64,000 nucleotides of DNA, taken from Ancylostoma caninum (Eukaryota; Nematoda; Chromadorea; Rhabditida; Ancylostomatidae). Shown here in pieces: positions 25,632 through 35,992 of this stretch (within the stretch, counting starts at the first letter, position 1; every line of letters begins with the position of its first letter). The notes under the pieces were generated by a model. It did no database searches, had not been told where the DNA came from, and was given only the letters and a program-made list of their open reading frames with translations. The position numbers were made by a program, and so were the translations under genes. Location: NCBI GenBank assembly GCA_037903475.1, contig JBAJFG010000074.1, positions 806,001 through 870,000 of the forward strand, given 5' to 3'.

Positions 25632-25878
25632 GGGCAATTTGTACTGGATGCGTGCGGCTGACACGCGTGGGTCTATATGATGAAGAATAGGGCTCAGTCG
25701 CATAGCAGTCACATAGCAGTCGCAGCTCAGAAGCACGCGTTTACGGCCCTATTGCAGCCGTGCGTTCTTTCCATTCAAGATGTGCTTGCCGTGTTGACCG
25801 GTCTTCATGGAAAATCTTTTGCAAATGGATGCGTGCGACTGATGCGCGACTGATGCACGCAGCTAGTATAAATTACCC
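25632..25878. mobile_element. MITE with GGCAATTTATAC-type ends (unit 1)
   Basis: The ends GGGCAATTTGTACTGG and its imperfect complement TAGTATAAATTACCC bound 247 bp. The sequence GTGCGGCTGACACGCG recurs inverted inside. Further copies lie at 38938 and 62402. Confidence 0.7.
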
Positions 25879-26335
25879 TATACCCTGTATCATTTTTACC
25901 GCGCGCCCCACGTGTTTACACTTGCCGCCTAGTGACAACTCGCTCGGCGGCAAAGCTCTGGAGCTTAGGCGTTTAATTATGCATAAGTGATGATATCGGA
26001 GCAAGCCACTATCATAATCCTGAGTATGCTTCGTTAAGGAAATTGGTTCTCGTGAATCGTTAGTCGTAAGGACACGCTATTTCCGATTTTGGTGAACAAA
26101 CTAATATTACGTTCCCAATCGATGTGTCAGTAAGACACCCTGAGAGTGTCTAGAATTTGGTTCTCTTACAGCACATTAGGGTATTCAGATGATCATCGTA
26201 GGCATTCGACAATGTTCACGTATTTAATTTCAGAGAATTGAAAGATCCCAGTTGAAGATTGCGAAAATCTTTATGAAGAATTCAACGAGTTAATAGGAAT
26301 TCGTTGACTGCCCTGACAGCGTGACTCCTCACTAA

Positions 26336-26598
26336 TTAGGGAAATGGTGTTGTGCTTTCCCAATTGGTACCCAAATGTGGTGGTGTATTTCCAGGTCGTA
26401 CTCTTCTTGTAGGTCTACCATGACCACGTTTACCACCACGTTCACAAGGTCTAAGTTTACGTGCTTCACTTCCTGTTGAAACCAGTGAGAGGATCTGCAA
26501 TAATTTTATAAATGATCTACTTGTCAGCTAGGAAAGGTTCTGAAAACGATATGTTCACACACCATCACCAATATTGTCAGTAGACCGGTTATCTTCAT
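26336..26598 (-). CDS. Small secreted basic peptide precursor, 64 aa (copy 1)
   Basis: Two exons on the - strand: 26598-26563 (12 codons) and 26494-26336 (52 codons plus TAA), joined by a 68-bp intron GTGTGTGA...TTGCAG in phase 0. A TTTCAG lies nine bases before the ATG, a likely spliced-leader or 5' UTR acceptor. Residues 1-23 (MKITGLLTILVMILSLVSTG, then SEA) form a clear signal peptide. The mature part is short, strongly basic and Gly/Arg/Pro-rich (RKLRPCERGGKRGHGRPTRR), with one Cys and two dibasic sites, and ends with a Thr/Pro-rich tail. I do not recognise a family; neuropeptide-like or antimicrobial-like are guesses. The gene is too short to stand out as an open frame but has full gene grammar and is preserved unchanged in the second unit. 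Confidence 0.72.
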
Positions 26599-27749
26599 TG
26601 TTTGGCCTGAAAGTGACAATGTAGAAAGAGTAGAAAATGCCTAACTTTGTAGATATTTCTGAATAAGGACGATTTAAAGTCGCTGCCTAGGTTGAGAGAC
26701 AAATTTGCGGTTAGAGTATCCTGGGTTTCTGTGCACACAAGAACTTTTATGCTCACTATACCTTCTTGATTTGTCGTCAGCAGTTTACGAAAGAATTTAT
26801 TTACTTGTTCACATAAAACACTCGAGATGCTTCAGACATGAAGATGCTCTAGACAACCAAAACGGTGAAGACAGGAATTTCCCATAAATATATCATGCAT
26901 CGTTCACATAGGAAGTCCACCAGTTTCCTGGTCAATTTCGGCCTTTTTTAGATTATACTTCGCGGAGGTTGAGCGTTTTCAATACCGCGGCCTTAATAAG
27001 CTGAAATGTTTGGTAAATTCGACAATCTTCGCCTACATTCAGTATGAAATCGCCCCGTTCTTCTCCCGTAGTCCCACATTTTTCGCAGGAAAAAATTCTG
27101 TGTGAAATCGCAATAGTACTAAGTGCCAAAAACGCTTTTCATGAGAACTTATCCAGGACCTGTGTCTAATATATTTAGCCCTCAAAACGAAAAAAGAGTT
27201 AAATACCCACTCCTACCACAGTTTATCAACTCTATTATCTAATACTATTTATCCGTGCATGTGTTTAAGCGTTTGCGCAAAGATATTGTGTTCTTGAGAG
27301 ACAGCAATTTTAAGCCGCCGAAGACGTCGATTAGAGCGTAATGTTAGACGGAAAGTAATATATACAGTACCGGTCCATCATCTTTGCATCACAGAATGCT
27401 ACCCAACTGTCCTGTCGCGTCGCGAGACATGCAGAGGGCGGCGGACCATTCGGATGCTGCGGTTGTGTTGGTACCTTGCTTATGTTTCTTACTGCGCTGG
27501 CCCAAATATTTTGGAATCATGAAAGACAGAAAAAATGGTGGGGAACATAGGCAAAACACCTAGGCCCGTGTCGCTCCGCCTAATTGGTGCGACACAGAAG
27601 ACCAGATGGGCGGTATTCTGTGATGGGAGATTCATTGATCGGAACCATATATCCACAATCGAGCTCATCCGGCAGAACATAATGTAGAAGTGCATCCCAT
27701 TTCTTTCGAAAACTGTACTTTCAAATTTGCCTTAAAAAAATGTACAGAG
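26599..27749. other. Upstream flank of the peptide gene, unit 1
   Basis: No other gene recognised. It would contain the promoter of the - strand peptide gene. The matching stretch in unit 2 is 39905-41055. Confidence 0.4.
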
Positions 27750-28128
27750 AACTCCAAACGGACGCAGGCAAGAGTCAGGACCGCGGCGCGGCTCTCTTGG
27801 GCAGAGTCACTGGAGCTCAAAAGTTATTCATGCTTGCGGCGCGTCAAAGTTTACGCGCCGATACACAGTGCAAAGGAGGGAGGTAGAAGACAAATCCTAG
27901 CAGGTCAGCAATGTTCCTAGTTTCGCCGTTGCGTCTGCCGCGCGAGCAAACCGCGTTTCCATTTTCGCCGCTTTGGGTCGGCGCGAAAACTTCGTGGAGT
28001 TTTGTCTAGGCGCGTAAACTTTGACGCGCCGCAAGCATGAATAACTTTTCAGCATAGTGTGCGCCTGCGTTTCTGCCCAAGAAAGCCGCGCTGCGGTTTC
28101 GACTCTTGTCTAGGTACGTTTGGAGTTT
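27750..28128. mobile_element. MITE with ACTCCAAACG ends, carrying a nested MITE (unit 1)
   Basis: Outer inverted ends AACTCCAAACG (27750-27760) and CGTTTGGAGTT (28118-28128). The next inner words, GGACCGCGGCGCGGCTCTC and its complement, also pair. Relatives are at 41056-41434, 52492-52639 and, degenerate, near 47386. Confidence 0.75.
27819..28049. mobile_element. Nested MITE with perfect 41-bp inverted ends (unit 1)
   Basis: Arms 27819-27859 and 28009-28049 are exact reverse complements (starting AAAAGTTATTCATGCTTGCG). The element sits inside the ACTCCAAACG MITE. Confidence 0.85.
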
Positions 28129-28940
28129 GATATACCTTTTGTAGATTTGCGTTGAATGGCCTCGTAGAGAAATCATTTAACCAACGTTGCGCCCATTTCA
28201 ATTCAGTTTCTAGTTTCCTTCGAGTAATTTTCGAGTTATGTTGCACTTCCTTGCCTACTTTTTTGGAAGAAAAAACTTTTGACCTTAGGAAGGAGTAAAG
28301 ATGAACTAAGAGTCATGAGAAATTCTGAGGTAGAGAGGATGAAATTTTGAGGCAGCGACCACATTTATGAAAATGTAACCCAAGCTGGGTGTAAACATAG
28401 AAAGCACTCCGCAGCTTTTATTTGCCTGGTGTTCCTTTTATGTTTGAGCAATAATTTAAGTTACAAATTCATTTCCATCATGAAAATCCTCCCAGCCTTA
28501 TGGTTTCGGCTGTATGATTGTGACAAAATCTAGAAAAGTGCAATTTCTGAAACTTTATAGCGTGCATTTACTGCTATACAAAAATGTAGAATTTCGCAAC
28601 GCTTATGCAGCATATGTTCGAAATTCTTCTTGCCTCTCTCAACAATTCCATATTTTTTTCTTTCGACTTTGCCTCCTAAAAAACCGAGGATGTACTGTAA
28701 TATCTACTTTGGCGCAGACCCCCCTCCAACGTCACGTCGGTGGGTGGAGAGGGTGGCTGTTACTTTCTGCCCCACTCACTTTGCCTGCCGCCAGTGGACG
28801 ATTTGGCATACGTGCTATGTGCTGCGGTTAAAGAGAACGTTATTCACCACTCGGCGGTGACTGCTAGTAACGATGATTTGCAGGTGGCCCTCAAGGCGAG
28901 GCCGGTAGTCGACGCCTGAGAGTTGGCGAAAACACTCACT

Positions 28941-29325
28941 TGTTGTCGTCGAACGACTAATATAATATTTGATAGTTGATTTGTTAAGAAATTGAACACG
29001 ATATTACTATGGTGACTAAATGTATTGTCTAAGGAAGACATGCCGTCAAAATATTATGACTAAATCTATTGTTTGGGTGAGACATGCCGTCAAAATATAA
29101 GCGCGTATAAATTCTGCGCGTCTGTGCAACGAATGTAGTTAGTCTTCCTCTAGTTTAGTTTTGTTTCATGTTTGTGATTTGTATATATAGTTTGTTGTAT
29201 CAAATTGAAATTGATAAAGAGGTTTAATTACCCAAGTTTGAGGTACCATCTCGAATAAAATCCCGCGTGGCCTGAACGTTTTCGCGTGTCAGTGTGGCGA
29301 GCAAACTTACGAGTCAGTTACTTCA
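28941..29325. mobile_element. Candidate solo LTR present only in unit 1
   Basis: About 385 bp that interrupts sequence continuous in unit 2 (ACACTCACTTGTGAC near 42246). It can be read as TG...CA; near-matching CACTTG and CACCTG flank it. Inside are a tandem pair of about 45 bp (29009-29100, each ending GACATGCCGTCAAAATAT), a TATAAA at about 29106 and an AATAAA at about 29256, the usual order in an LTR. No gag or pol is present. Confidence 0.5.
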
Positions 29326-30686
29326 CCTGTGACTGTGCAACTGTCATCGAGCATCCTCACGGTCTCGATTACAGCAAAGTTGTTTGGACATGAGTGCCCT
29401 GCAGGATGTGCGAATCCGAGAACTCATGCCGAGTGAGCATCGAGGAGTCGGTGTTTTCTCTTCCACATGGGAGGAACTTCCTCAAGGATACTGTGTCATG
29501 CTTGGCCATGAGAGTTGTCCAGATTCTATAAGATTGTGATGAGAATTGCTTGCAAGGATTTTATTAAACAACAAGGCTAATGTATAGCAAGTAACACGCT
29601 GGCCTCCAAATCCGTTTGAGTAAGCGGGGCCATACAGAAGGGTTATTATCTGACACCTGTGGCTGGTGACGAAAGCTTGTGGTCACATACAGTAGCGAGC
29701 AAAAAGATTGCAACTTTTGGTTTTTCGTCCGTAACTCCTTTCAAAGTAGAGCATGGAGGAACAAATTTTTGTGGGAGTTGTATACTCATATGAGATAGAA
29801 ACAAGTTAAAACTGCCTTATTCCATAGATTTCCTGTTATTTTAAGAAATTTTTTTCTCGCAGAAGTCGAAATCTGTGATTTGGCACAATCCGGAATGTCT
29901 AACAAAATAAAGTCTATCGTTGGCATCTGACCACGTATTGGTTCCTTGGTGCAGAATCAACCCGTACACGCTTGAGAAAGCTTGTTGGCACTTGTTGACT
30001 TCTGCAGAAAACTATTTGAGATGGATTCAGCAGTGATCCTCTATGGATGCTTGTGTCAGCACGGCTCCTTCTTCCAGTTCTGATTTTAAGGGATAGATGC
30101 TGCCAACGTTTCTATAGGTTTAGTCGCAGGTGTTCAAGCAGTTCATTGCTTCCTCGGAATTCCGAAATATTCCGGGTGGTTTCAATGCAGCCAGTTATGT
30201 ACATCACGAAAAATAAAGTTTGGAAATTTTTTTCTCGGGGAGAAGGACACCGAAATGATCCTATAAGTGGCGAGAATGCTACAGGATTCCTGGAATATTG
30301 TCAAGTACATGACGATTCATGCTGCCTTGGATTTGATGAGGTAAGTCTCACAAAGGATTCCAGATTCACTGTGAAAATTCGTGTGTGAGGCAAGAGAACA
30401 CTCACACTCGTGCTAGTGACCAGCATTTTCCACTTAGAGTAGTCCTGCTTCGAGAAATATAAGGCGAGGTGAACCTTCATGTACTTGACAATATTCCAAG
30501 AATCCCGCAGCATCCTTACCACCTATGGGATCTTCTTGGTGTCCTTCTCCCCGAGACAGAAAAATTACCAAACTTTATTATGAATGCTTCTGCGCCTTAC
30601 AGGTTGTTACATGAGCACGTTTATTGGCCTAACGTTTCAAATTTACGACTTAACCTACTTGCCGAGCATAAATAGTCCTGGCAATC

Positions 30687-31106
30687 TTATAGCTCACACA
30701 ATGATAGAAAAGGCATTAGGTCGCTGGTGAATGCTAAATGCTCATTTCTGCCGTTCATTCTAGGATTCCGCTTACAGATCCGGAATGCCTCAAGGGTTTT
30801 TCTGGCCGATGGTTGTAGTTCGTAGGCAAGAATGGTACATTTTACATCGAAATCATGTCCATCATGGTCTTCCCTTCTATGTTTCCCCAAGGGTGTTATC
30901 AGACTCTCCCGTTTTTTACTAGTTATGTGCTCATTTAATCGTACAGAGAGCGCTCGACCGGTCTCTCCAATATACTGCACATGACATGTTAAGCATTCGA
31001 TTTCGTATATCACCCCAGTTTTCGCACAATCCGCAGCTTTGCCATAAGGACAGACAACACAATTTTTGGAGGTACAGGTTCTGTCGTAGAGTCTGTTTCG
31101 GATCAA
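30687..31106 (-). pseudogene. Penelope GIY-YIG endonuclease fragment (inverted copy)
   Basis: A 139-codon open stretch with the Cys-rich lead-in (NCVVCPYGKAADCAKTG), then GVIYEIECLTC and QYIGETGR, the GIY-YIG core. No RT is attached. The far side joins a truncated, inverted LTR-like repeat (30590-30650) whose hammerhead core is deleted. Confidence 0.75.
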
Positions 31107-31161
31107 CTATCGTTTGATGTTTTCGTTAGGAATGTTGAATGCATTGAAATGAATGATTTGA

Positions 31162-31947
31162 ATGCATCCGACATCCGTAAAGCGCGCTGTTGTTCGCAAC
31201 ATGATCAAAACGGCTATTGGCGAAAGCAGCGGCGAAGCAGAGAAGCAAGATTCCCTAACATTGGCTTCCAGTATATTGCGCAGTAATGGTTATCAAGCAA
31301 AAGGAAAGCGAATCCGAACACCACAAGTTACTAGTTCAGTTGAGTTGCGCACTAATAAAATCCCATTATGCTTGCCCTTCATTTCAGATAGGATTAGCAC
31401 CGCAATCAGGCAATGTCTTATTAGAGCCCAAATTGACGATGATTTTATTCTTGTCAACATTCCTAAGAAAACATCAAACGTCAGTTGATCCGAAACAGAC
31501 TCTACGACAGAAAACATCAAACGTTAGTTGATCCGAAACAGACTCTACGACAGAGCCTGTATCTCCAAAAATTGTGTTGTCTGTCCTTATGGCAAAGTTG
31601 GGGATTGTGCGAAAACTGGGGTGATATACGAAATCAAATGCTTAACATGTCATGCGCAGTATATTGGAGAGACCGTTCGACCGCTCTCTGTACGATTAAA
31701 TGAGCACATAGCTAGTAAAAAACGGGAGAGTCTGATAACACCCTTGGGGAAACATAGAAGGGAAGACCTTGATGGACTTGATTTCGATGTAAAATGTACC
31801 ATTCTTGCTTACGCACCACAAACATCGGCGAGAAAAACCTTTGAGGCATTCTGGATCTGTAAGCGGAATCCCAGAATGAACGGCAGAAGTGAGCATTTAG
31901 CAATCACCAGCGACCTAATGCCTTTTCTATCATTGTGTGAGCTATAA
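31162..31947 (+). pseudogene. Penelope C-terminal fragment with GIY-YIG (second copy)
   Basis: Two open stretches, 31162-31488 and 31528-31947, correspond to the RT-endonuclease connector and the GIY-YIG domain. Between them a 43-bp segment (AAAACATCAAACGT..., 31467-31509) is tandemly repeated, which breaks the frame. The conserved QYIGET is followed by VRPLS, so the GR of the core has changed. Confidence 0.75.
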
Positions 31948-32174
31948 GATTGCCAGGACTACTTATGCTCGGCAAGTGACACTAGCAGAGCCAGTAGTCC
32001 GCACTCGCTCACCAAAAGCGCAAGTCCATCTCCGCCAAATTCGTAGGAGCACGTGGTGAGTGTCATTTTCTGCTACGGGTCTCACAGTGTTCTGGCTGAA
32101 ACGAGTCGCACGCACTGGGAGAGGAGGCGTTTGATAGGTTAAGTCGTAAATTAATAACACCTCGAACCGCTTTC

Positions 32175-32212
32175 AGGCCTCTGAAGACGACGTATAGTCG
32201 AAACGTTAGGCC
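32175..32212 (+). ncRNA. Hammerhead ribozyme-like motif in LTR-like repeat (copy 1)
   Basis: The pattern GGCCT, then CTGAAGA, then CGAC-GTATA-GTCG, then AAACGTT, then AGGCC fits a small type I hammerhead: stem I GGCCT/AGGCC, core CUGANGA and GAAAC, stem II of 3-4 bp. Stem III would be minimal. Hammerheads are known in Penelope-like LTR repeats. The exact placement of the GAAA core versus stem II is ambiguous. Confidence 0.55.
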
Positions 32213-32509
32213 AATAAACGTGCTCATGTAACAACCTATAAGGCGCAGAAGCATTTATAATTGATATTTCATCAACATGCCCAGGTTTTAATGAAGAGAG
32301 TACATGGAAATTGCTGAACAAGATTGAGAAGAAGACAAGATACCGCCAAGATTGTTCTCTCTAGTGCGTGAAGCTTTATCGCTTCGCCAGAAAGTGGTCA
32401 TTGCGAAGCAGTCCTTGAACTTCCTCAAGAGATCAAAACGACCGACATGCTTCCCACCTTCATCAAAAATAAGAAAATTGGTGCCGCACTCAGAACCTCA
32501 AAAACAACT

Positions 32510-33110
32510 TGTCGACAAGCATTTGGCGAGCAAGTATCTGATCGCATCTGAAACTTGCCTTTCCAAAAACTTGTCGACAACTTGGTTTTGCACTTCCTTG
32601 TCAACAACTTGTCCGCCCAAAAGCTTGTCGACAACTTGTTTTTGCTGTTTCTTGCCGACAGGTGGTTGACCACCCGTCCTTCACTGAAAATCTGTCAGCT
32701 CTACACTACAAAATTGCTCAAGGTAGGACCTGTGTACGCGTAGGCTTGCACAGCTGTCCTTCATTAGGAAGCAAACGCTTTCCTACAACTGTACCATAGC
32801 AACCATTGCCCTGGTGTCCTCAATGGTTGCATCGTATGTTACGCGGGTATGGGAACGTGACTCTCTCTCGTCGACAGGTTGTTCAGCTAAAAAGTTGTCA
32901 ACAACTTTTTCCGACAAAAGCTTGTTTGCAAGTTGTTTTTTGGTAAAGCTGGTCGACAACTTGTTTTTTCTCTTCCTTGTCGACAAGTTGTCGAGGGAAA
33001 CTTGGTTTCAGGTGGTATGATGACGTCAGACTTGTCGACAATGATTTGCTGGTTAAAAGCTTGTCTGCAAGTTGTTTTTGTGCAAAGCTGGGCCGACAAC
33101 TTGTTTTTGA
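32510..33110. repeat. Cluster of TTGTCGACAA palindromes
   Basis: Between the two Penelope copies, at least five perfect TTGTCGACAA words and many one-off variants occur in the context AAAAGCTTGTCGACAACTTG. Spacing is irregular (about 25-60 bp). Both strands read alike. Confidence 0.7.
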
Positions 33111-33127
33111 AGTTCTGAGCATGTAAC

Positions 33128-34920
33128 TTGCGTGAAGATCATCCCAAGATAAGAAGCCTCTACCGCTCCATGCTTGGTGTCGTGATCAAACAGAAACAAC
33201 ACGTGTTGTACTCCAATTTGTTGAAATGTAATACTAAAGAAGAAGCGTGCCGGCGTTATCTTCCAGAGCAGACTTGGAAGAGGATTGAGAGGGGATCAAG
33301 GGAAATTTGCGATTCTATCCGATCTAACATCAAATCTTCGCTGTGTACAAAGTTCGATGGACTCTTGGTTAGATCGCAAGTGAGTTATCCTAATGCTAAA
33401 AGTGACCTCCCAGTGAACCACGAATTACGAAACATGACCGCTCAGCGTATAAAATCCCTCAATGACGATATAGGAAGGGTTACTGTGGTCGGAAATGCTC
33501 ATATCTCTGCCAATGCTCGGGATTTCCTTAGCCTCGGACCTTCGTTTGCACAGACGCGAAACATATCTGCCATAACTTTCCGTAAGGTAGTTGGTGGTCT
33601 GCACAGAGTACGAGACTTGCTCAGGCTAAAATATGCGCGCGGACAACAGGCACAGCTCTCTTTTGCTATTAATAGAAGACCACTACCTCTCATCCCATTC
33701 CCGTCCCCATTCTATAGAGAGCCTAACCCTTGTATAGAGGCGGATGTCAAGTTTCGAATCCTCCCCTCGGGTGTTTTTTCAATCCTGAGCGAACATCGAA
33801 GAGTGCTTCAACCTAACTTGACATATGCACAACAGCAAGGATTTAGAGAACTGCGGGATTCAATTTCAGATGGGACCATCCGTTTATTTGTCAGCGACAA
33901 AGGCGGAGAGTTCGTAGTGATGCCACAATCACTAGACCGCGCAATTACCGAACGGCATCTTGCTGATTTTTCTCTATATAAGCGCACATCGGAGAAGGAG
34001 TTTCTTTCGCAATGCAAACGACTGAATCACGTTTGGCTAACAGTTGGCAAGGCAGCAGGTCTGAACGGTAAATTCATGAGCAGACTTAAGATAGAAACCC
34101 CAAGCTGCCCGGTTTTTTACAGCATGCTCAAAACGCACAAACTCTTCCCTGACGCTTCACAGTCCATGTCACCGGAAACGTACCAAATTCGACCTATTAT
34201 CAGTTGTGTGGGTGGACCAACTGACAGAATATCTTGGTTCTTGAATAAAATCGTGAGCCAATTGCTGACGAAAGTGCCGTCCCATTTGACGAATACAGCT
34301 CAGTTCCTTGAACATTTGCGCAATGTGAATTTCAGTCAAGAATGCGTTATGGAATCATTCGACGTAATATCTCTTTACACGAACGTTACCAATGCTGCTG
34401 CTCTTCAAGCGTTGTCCGAAATGCTTATTTACACTGCAGAAGTATAGAGATGTACGGTTTGAGTCGAAAACAGGTTATGATTCTAATCAAGGAATGTCTT
34501 AGCTGCAACATCTTCAAATGGTCGAGAACGTACTTCTCACAACAACGAGGTCTAGCAATGGGTCAGAGACTTGCTCCTGTACTGGCTATTTGCTTCATGA
34601 GCAAAATAGAGGAGCCTGTTCTCTCACGATTCCCACTAATGTACTGCCGTTACATCGATGACTGTTGCATTGTGACTTCAACGCAAGCCGACATGGATGA
34701 GTGCTTCAGAATTCTCAATCAACAGTCGCAGTACATAACGCTAGAGAGAGACCCCGCGCGACGGTTGGCTTCTGCGTTTGAATACACAGCTGAAACTGTC
34801 GAATGGTATGGTCCACGTCAAATGGTATCGAAAAGAGAATTCGAAAAATATCATCGCACACGCTTCATCAGCGCATCCAACATCCGTAAAACGTGCTGTT
34901 GGCTGTTGTCTGCAACATGA
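33128..34920 (+). pseudogene. Penelope-like reverse transcriptase, frame-broken
   Basis: Two overlapping open stretches, 33128-34447 and 34342-34920, in different frames. RT motifs are visible in order: IRPIISCVGGPTDR, motif A SFDVISLYTNV (about 34357), motif B GLAMGQRLAPVLA (about 34552) and motif C YCRYIDDCC (about 34642). Both catalytic Asp regions persist, but a frameshift between motifs A and B (34,380-34,447) and another near 34,895 prevent one continuous product. The N-terminal part is basic and unassigned, as is usual in Penelope-like elements. Confidence 0.8.
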
Positions 34921-35705
34921 TCAAAACGGCTATTGGCGTAAGCAGCGGCGGAGCAGAGAAGCAAGATTCCCTAACATTGGCTTCCAGTATATTGCGCAGT
35001 AATGGTTATCAAGCAAAAGGAAAGCGAATCCGAACACCACAAGTTACTAGTTCAGTTGAGTTGCGCACTAATAAAATCCCATTATGCTTGCCCTTCATTT
35101 CAGATAGGATTAGCACCGCAGTCAGGCAATGTCTTATTCGAGCCCAACTTGACGATGATGTTATTCTTGTCAACATTCCTAACGAAAACATCAAACGTCA
35201 CTTGATCCGAAACAGACTCTACGACAGAGCCTGTATCTCCAAAAATTGTGTTGTCTGTCCTCATGGCAAAGTTGGGGATTGTGCGAAAACTGGGGTGATA
35301 TACGAAATCGAATGCTTAACATGTCTCACAACAACGAGGTCTAGCAATGGGTCAGAGACTTGCTCCTGTACTGGCTATTTGCTTCATGAGCAAAATAGAG
35401 GAGCCTGTTCTGCGCAGTATATTGGAGAGACCGGTCGACCGCTCTCTGCACGATTAAATCAGCACATAGCTAGTAAAAAACAGGAGAGTCTGATAACACC
35501 CTTGGGGAAACATAGAAGGAAAGACCATGATGGACTTGATTTCGATGTAAAATGTACCATTCTTGCTTACGCACCACAAACGTCGGCCAGAAAAACCTTT
35601 GAGGCATTCTGGATTTGTAAGCGGAATCCCAGAATGAACGGCAGAAATGAGCATTTAGCAATCACCAGCGACCTAATGCCTTTTCTATCATTGTGTGAGC
35701 TATAA
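34893..35705 (+). pseudogene. Penelope-like GIY-YIG endonuclease region with internal patch
   Basis: A 270-codon open stretch: connector, Cys motif (CVVCPHGKVGDCAKTG), GVIYEIECLTC and QYIGETGRPLS. Between these two halves of the GIY-YIG core lies an 88-bp segment (35324-35411) copied from the RT motif B region (34535-34622). It leaves the frame open but adds 28 residues in the middle of the catalytic core. Confidence 0.8.
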
Positions 35706-35954
35706 GATTGCCAGTACTATTTATGCTCGGCAAATGACGCCAGCAGAGCCAGTAGTCCGCACTCGCTCACCAAAGCGGATCTGTTTGTAACACCAAAGCG
35801 GAAGTCCATCTCCGCCAAATTCGTAGGAGCACGTGGTGAGTGGCATTTTCTGCTACGGGTCTCACAGTGTTCTGGCTGAAACGAGTCGCACGCACTGGGA
35901 GAGGAGGCGTTTGATAGGTTAAGTCGTTAATTAATAACACCTCGAACCGCTTCC

Positions 35955-35992
35955 AGGCCTCTGAAGACGACGTATAGTCGAAACGTTAGGCC
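35955..35992 (+). ncRNA. Hammerhead ribozyme-like motif in LTR-like repeat (copy 2)
   Basis: Identical core and stems to the motif at 32175, in the second LTR-like repeat. The preceding base differs (TTCC here, TTTC there) outside the core. Confidence 0.55.
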
